Part shown: piece after piece, positions 5,938 to 6,722 of the stretch | Numbering within the stretch: the stretch's first letter is position 1 | Layout of the letters: each line of letters begins with the position of its first letter | Translations under genes and position numbers: made by a program | NCBI GenBank assembly: GCA_016928125.1 | Contig: JAFGLK010000491.1 | Coordinates: 1 to 6,722, forward strand | DNA length: 6,722 bases | Reading direction: 5' to 3' | DNA from: Anaerolineae bacterium | Lineage (GTDB): Bacteria; Chloroflexota; Anaerolineae; UBA1429 | The notes under the pieces: generated by a model | The model's input: only the letters and a program-made list of their open reading frames with translations | The model's database searches: none | Told to the model about the DNA's origin: nothing

Positions 5938-6722
5938 GTGCGGGCTCTCCTGCGAGGCTTGACGCTCCCTGTCTGCCTGGCGCTGGCCACGCTGCTCGGC
6001 ATGGTCGCCTGCGAGGCAACGCCTACTAGAGAGAGCTTGGTGAGCCCTCTGCCCTCTGCGCGGCCGCTCGCCCGCGAGGTCGCAGAGAGCTCTCCAATGC
6101 CGAGCGCGAGCCCCACGCCACGGCCCTCCCCAACACTCGATCTGACCGAGATGCTGCGCGCCAACCCCATGCCCCCTCGTTACCCTGATGCTCAAGCCCT
6201 GAGCCAGGGGAACGCGACCAGGCTGGAGCGCTGTGCGCCCGTCGAAAGGGCCTGCGTGGGCAGCGCCAAGCTTTTCTGGGTCGCTGATGTGGAGGCGGCG
6301 CGCTATGACGCCATCACGGCGACGCTGCAAGTCGAGGCCGAGCATGTCCAGATGTGGGTGGAGGAGGGCGCTAGCGTGGATAGGGAGGCGTTGGCCCGCT
6401 CGGCGCGCGTCTTTGAGGAGCGCATCTATCCTACGAATCGGGCCTACTTTGGTGAGGAGTGGAGCCCTGGCATCGATGCTGATCCACGCCTGGTGGTGCT
6501 CAACGTGCAGCGCATGAGCGCTGCAGGCTATTTCGCGGCCGCCAACGAGTTGCCCTGCACGCTCAACCCCTACAGCAATGAGCACGAGATGTTCGTCATG
6601 GAATTGGCCTCCTTGACGCCTGGCACGGCGACGTACGAGAGTGTGCTGGCCCATGAATTCCAGCACATGATCCATTGGTTCAGCGATCCCAACGAGGATG
6701 CCTGGCTGAATGAGGGCGCCTC
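5938..6722 (+). CDS. Putative lipoprotein zinc metallopeptidase, N-terminal part (3' end outside window)
   Basis: The frame is open from before 5938 to the window end, giving 261 codons from the chosen GTG. From that start the protein opens with two Arg, a hydrophobic stretch (LTLPVCLALATLLGMVA) and Cys25, a plausible though imperfect lipobox (MVAC), so it would be anchored outside the membrane. A Ser/Pro/Thr-rich spacer follows (about 27-75). The later part contains AGYFAAANELP, YSNEHEMFVM, and then AHEFQHMIHW with the HExxH zinc motif (His239, Glu240, His243), followed by EDAWLNEGA with Glu259 as probable third ligand. This layout resembles gluzincin-like M30-type peptidases, but the window ends too soon to confirm the family. 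The start is uncertain: no Shine-Dalgarno sequence is well placed for GTG 5938, in-frame TTG 5878 and GTG 5869 lie upstream, and the first ATG (6001) would destroy the signal peptide. Its substrate is unknown. Confidence 0.8.
   Translation, partial: MRALLRGLTLPVCLALATLLGMVACEATPTRESLVSPLPSARPLAREVAESSPMPSASPTPRPSPTLDLTEMLRANPMPPRYPDAQALSQGNATRLERCAPVERACVGSAKLFWVADVEAARYDAITATLQVEAEHVQMWVEEGASVDREALARSARVFEERIYPTNRAYFGEEWSPGIDADPRLVVLNVQRMSAAGYFAAANELPCTLNPYSNEHEMFVMELASLTPGTATYESVLAHEFQHMIHWFSDPNEDAWLNEGA

Overview
This is a high-GC window in which every supported gene lies on the + strand, packed with 1-17 base overlaps or gaps of 20-26 bases. No stretch over 300 bases lacks a gene, and I see no tRNA, rRNA, CRISPR array, insertion sequence or convincing terminator. 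The style suggests a bacterium of the Chloroflexota (Anaerolineae-like): a DUF2207-type membrane protein, an HEFQH/WLNEG metallopeptidase lipoprotein and a TagA/WecG glycosyltransferase in a high-GC background. This placement is inference from gene content, not a database match.

Layout. Positions 1-1012 hold the end of a polysaccharide or cell-envelope glycan cluster: the C-terminus of a GT4-like glycosyltransferase (1-276) and a complete WecG/TagA/CpsF glycosyltransferase (266-1012). Positions 1033-4226 hold the most striking part. First comes a DUF2207-like single-span membrane protein (568 aa) whose last 48 residues are built from Cys-His-Ser-Ala repeats with 11 cysteines. Its stop codon overlaps the start of a radical SAM/SPASM protein (495 aa) with a PqqD-like N-terminal domain. 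Positions 4210-5394 encode a cytoplasmic coiled-coil protein of unknown function. Positions 5420-5911 encode a small membrane protein with a winged-helix-like region and a C-terminal zinc ribbon. From about 5938 to the window end runs a putative lipoprotein zinc metallopeptidase, cut off just after its WLNEG motif.

How the genes may work together. The Cys-rich tail is predicted to be cytoplasmic, as is the radical SAM enzyme. The two genes share a TAATG junction with no Shine-Dalgarno sequence, so their translation is probably coupled. PqqD-like domains bind precursor peptides in many RiPP systems, and SPASM enzymes commonly form thioether or carbon-carbon crosslinks on Cys-rich peptides. The simplest hypothesis is a RiPP-like system in which the substrate is the tail of a membrane-anchored protein rather than a free peptide, and in which the product stays on the membrane, since no transporter or dedicated leader peptidase is seen. 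Metal binding by the tail is the main alternative. The coiled-coil and zinc-ribbon genes are candidate accessory factors by position only.
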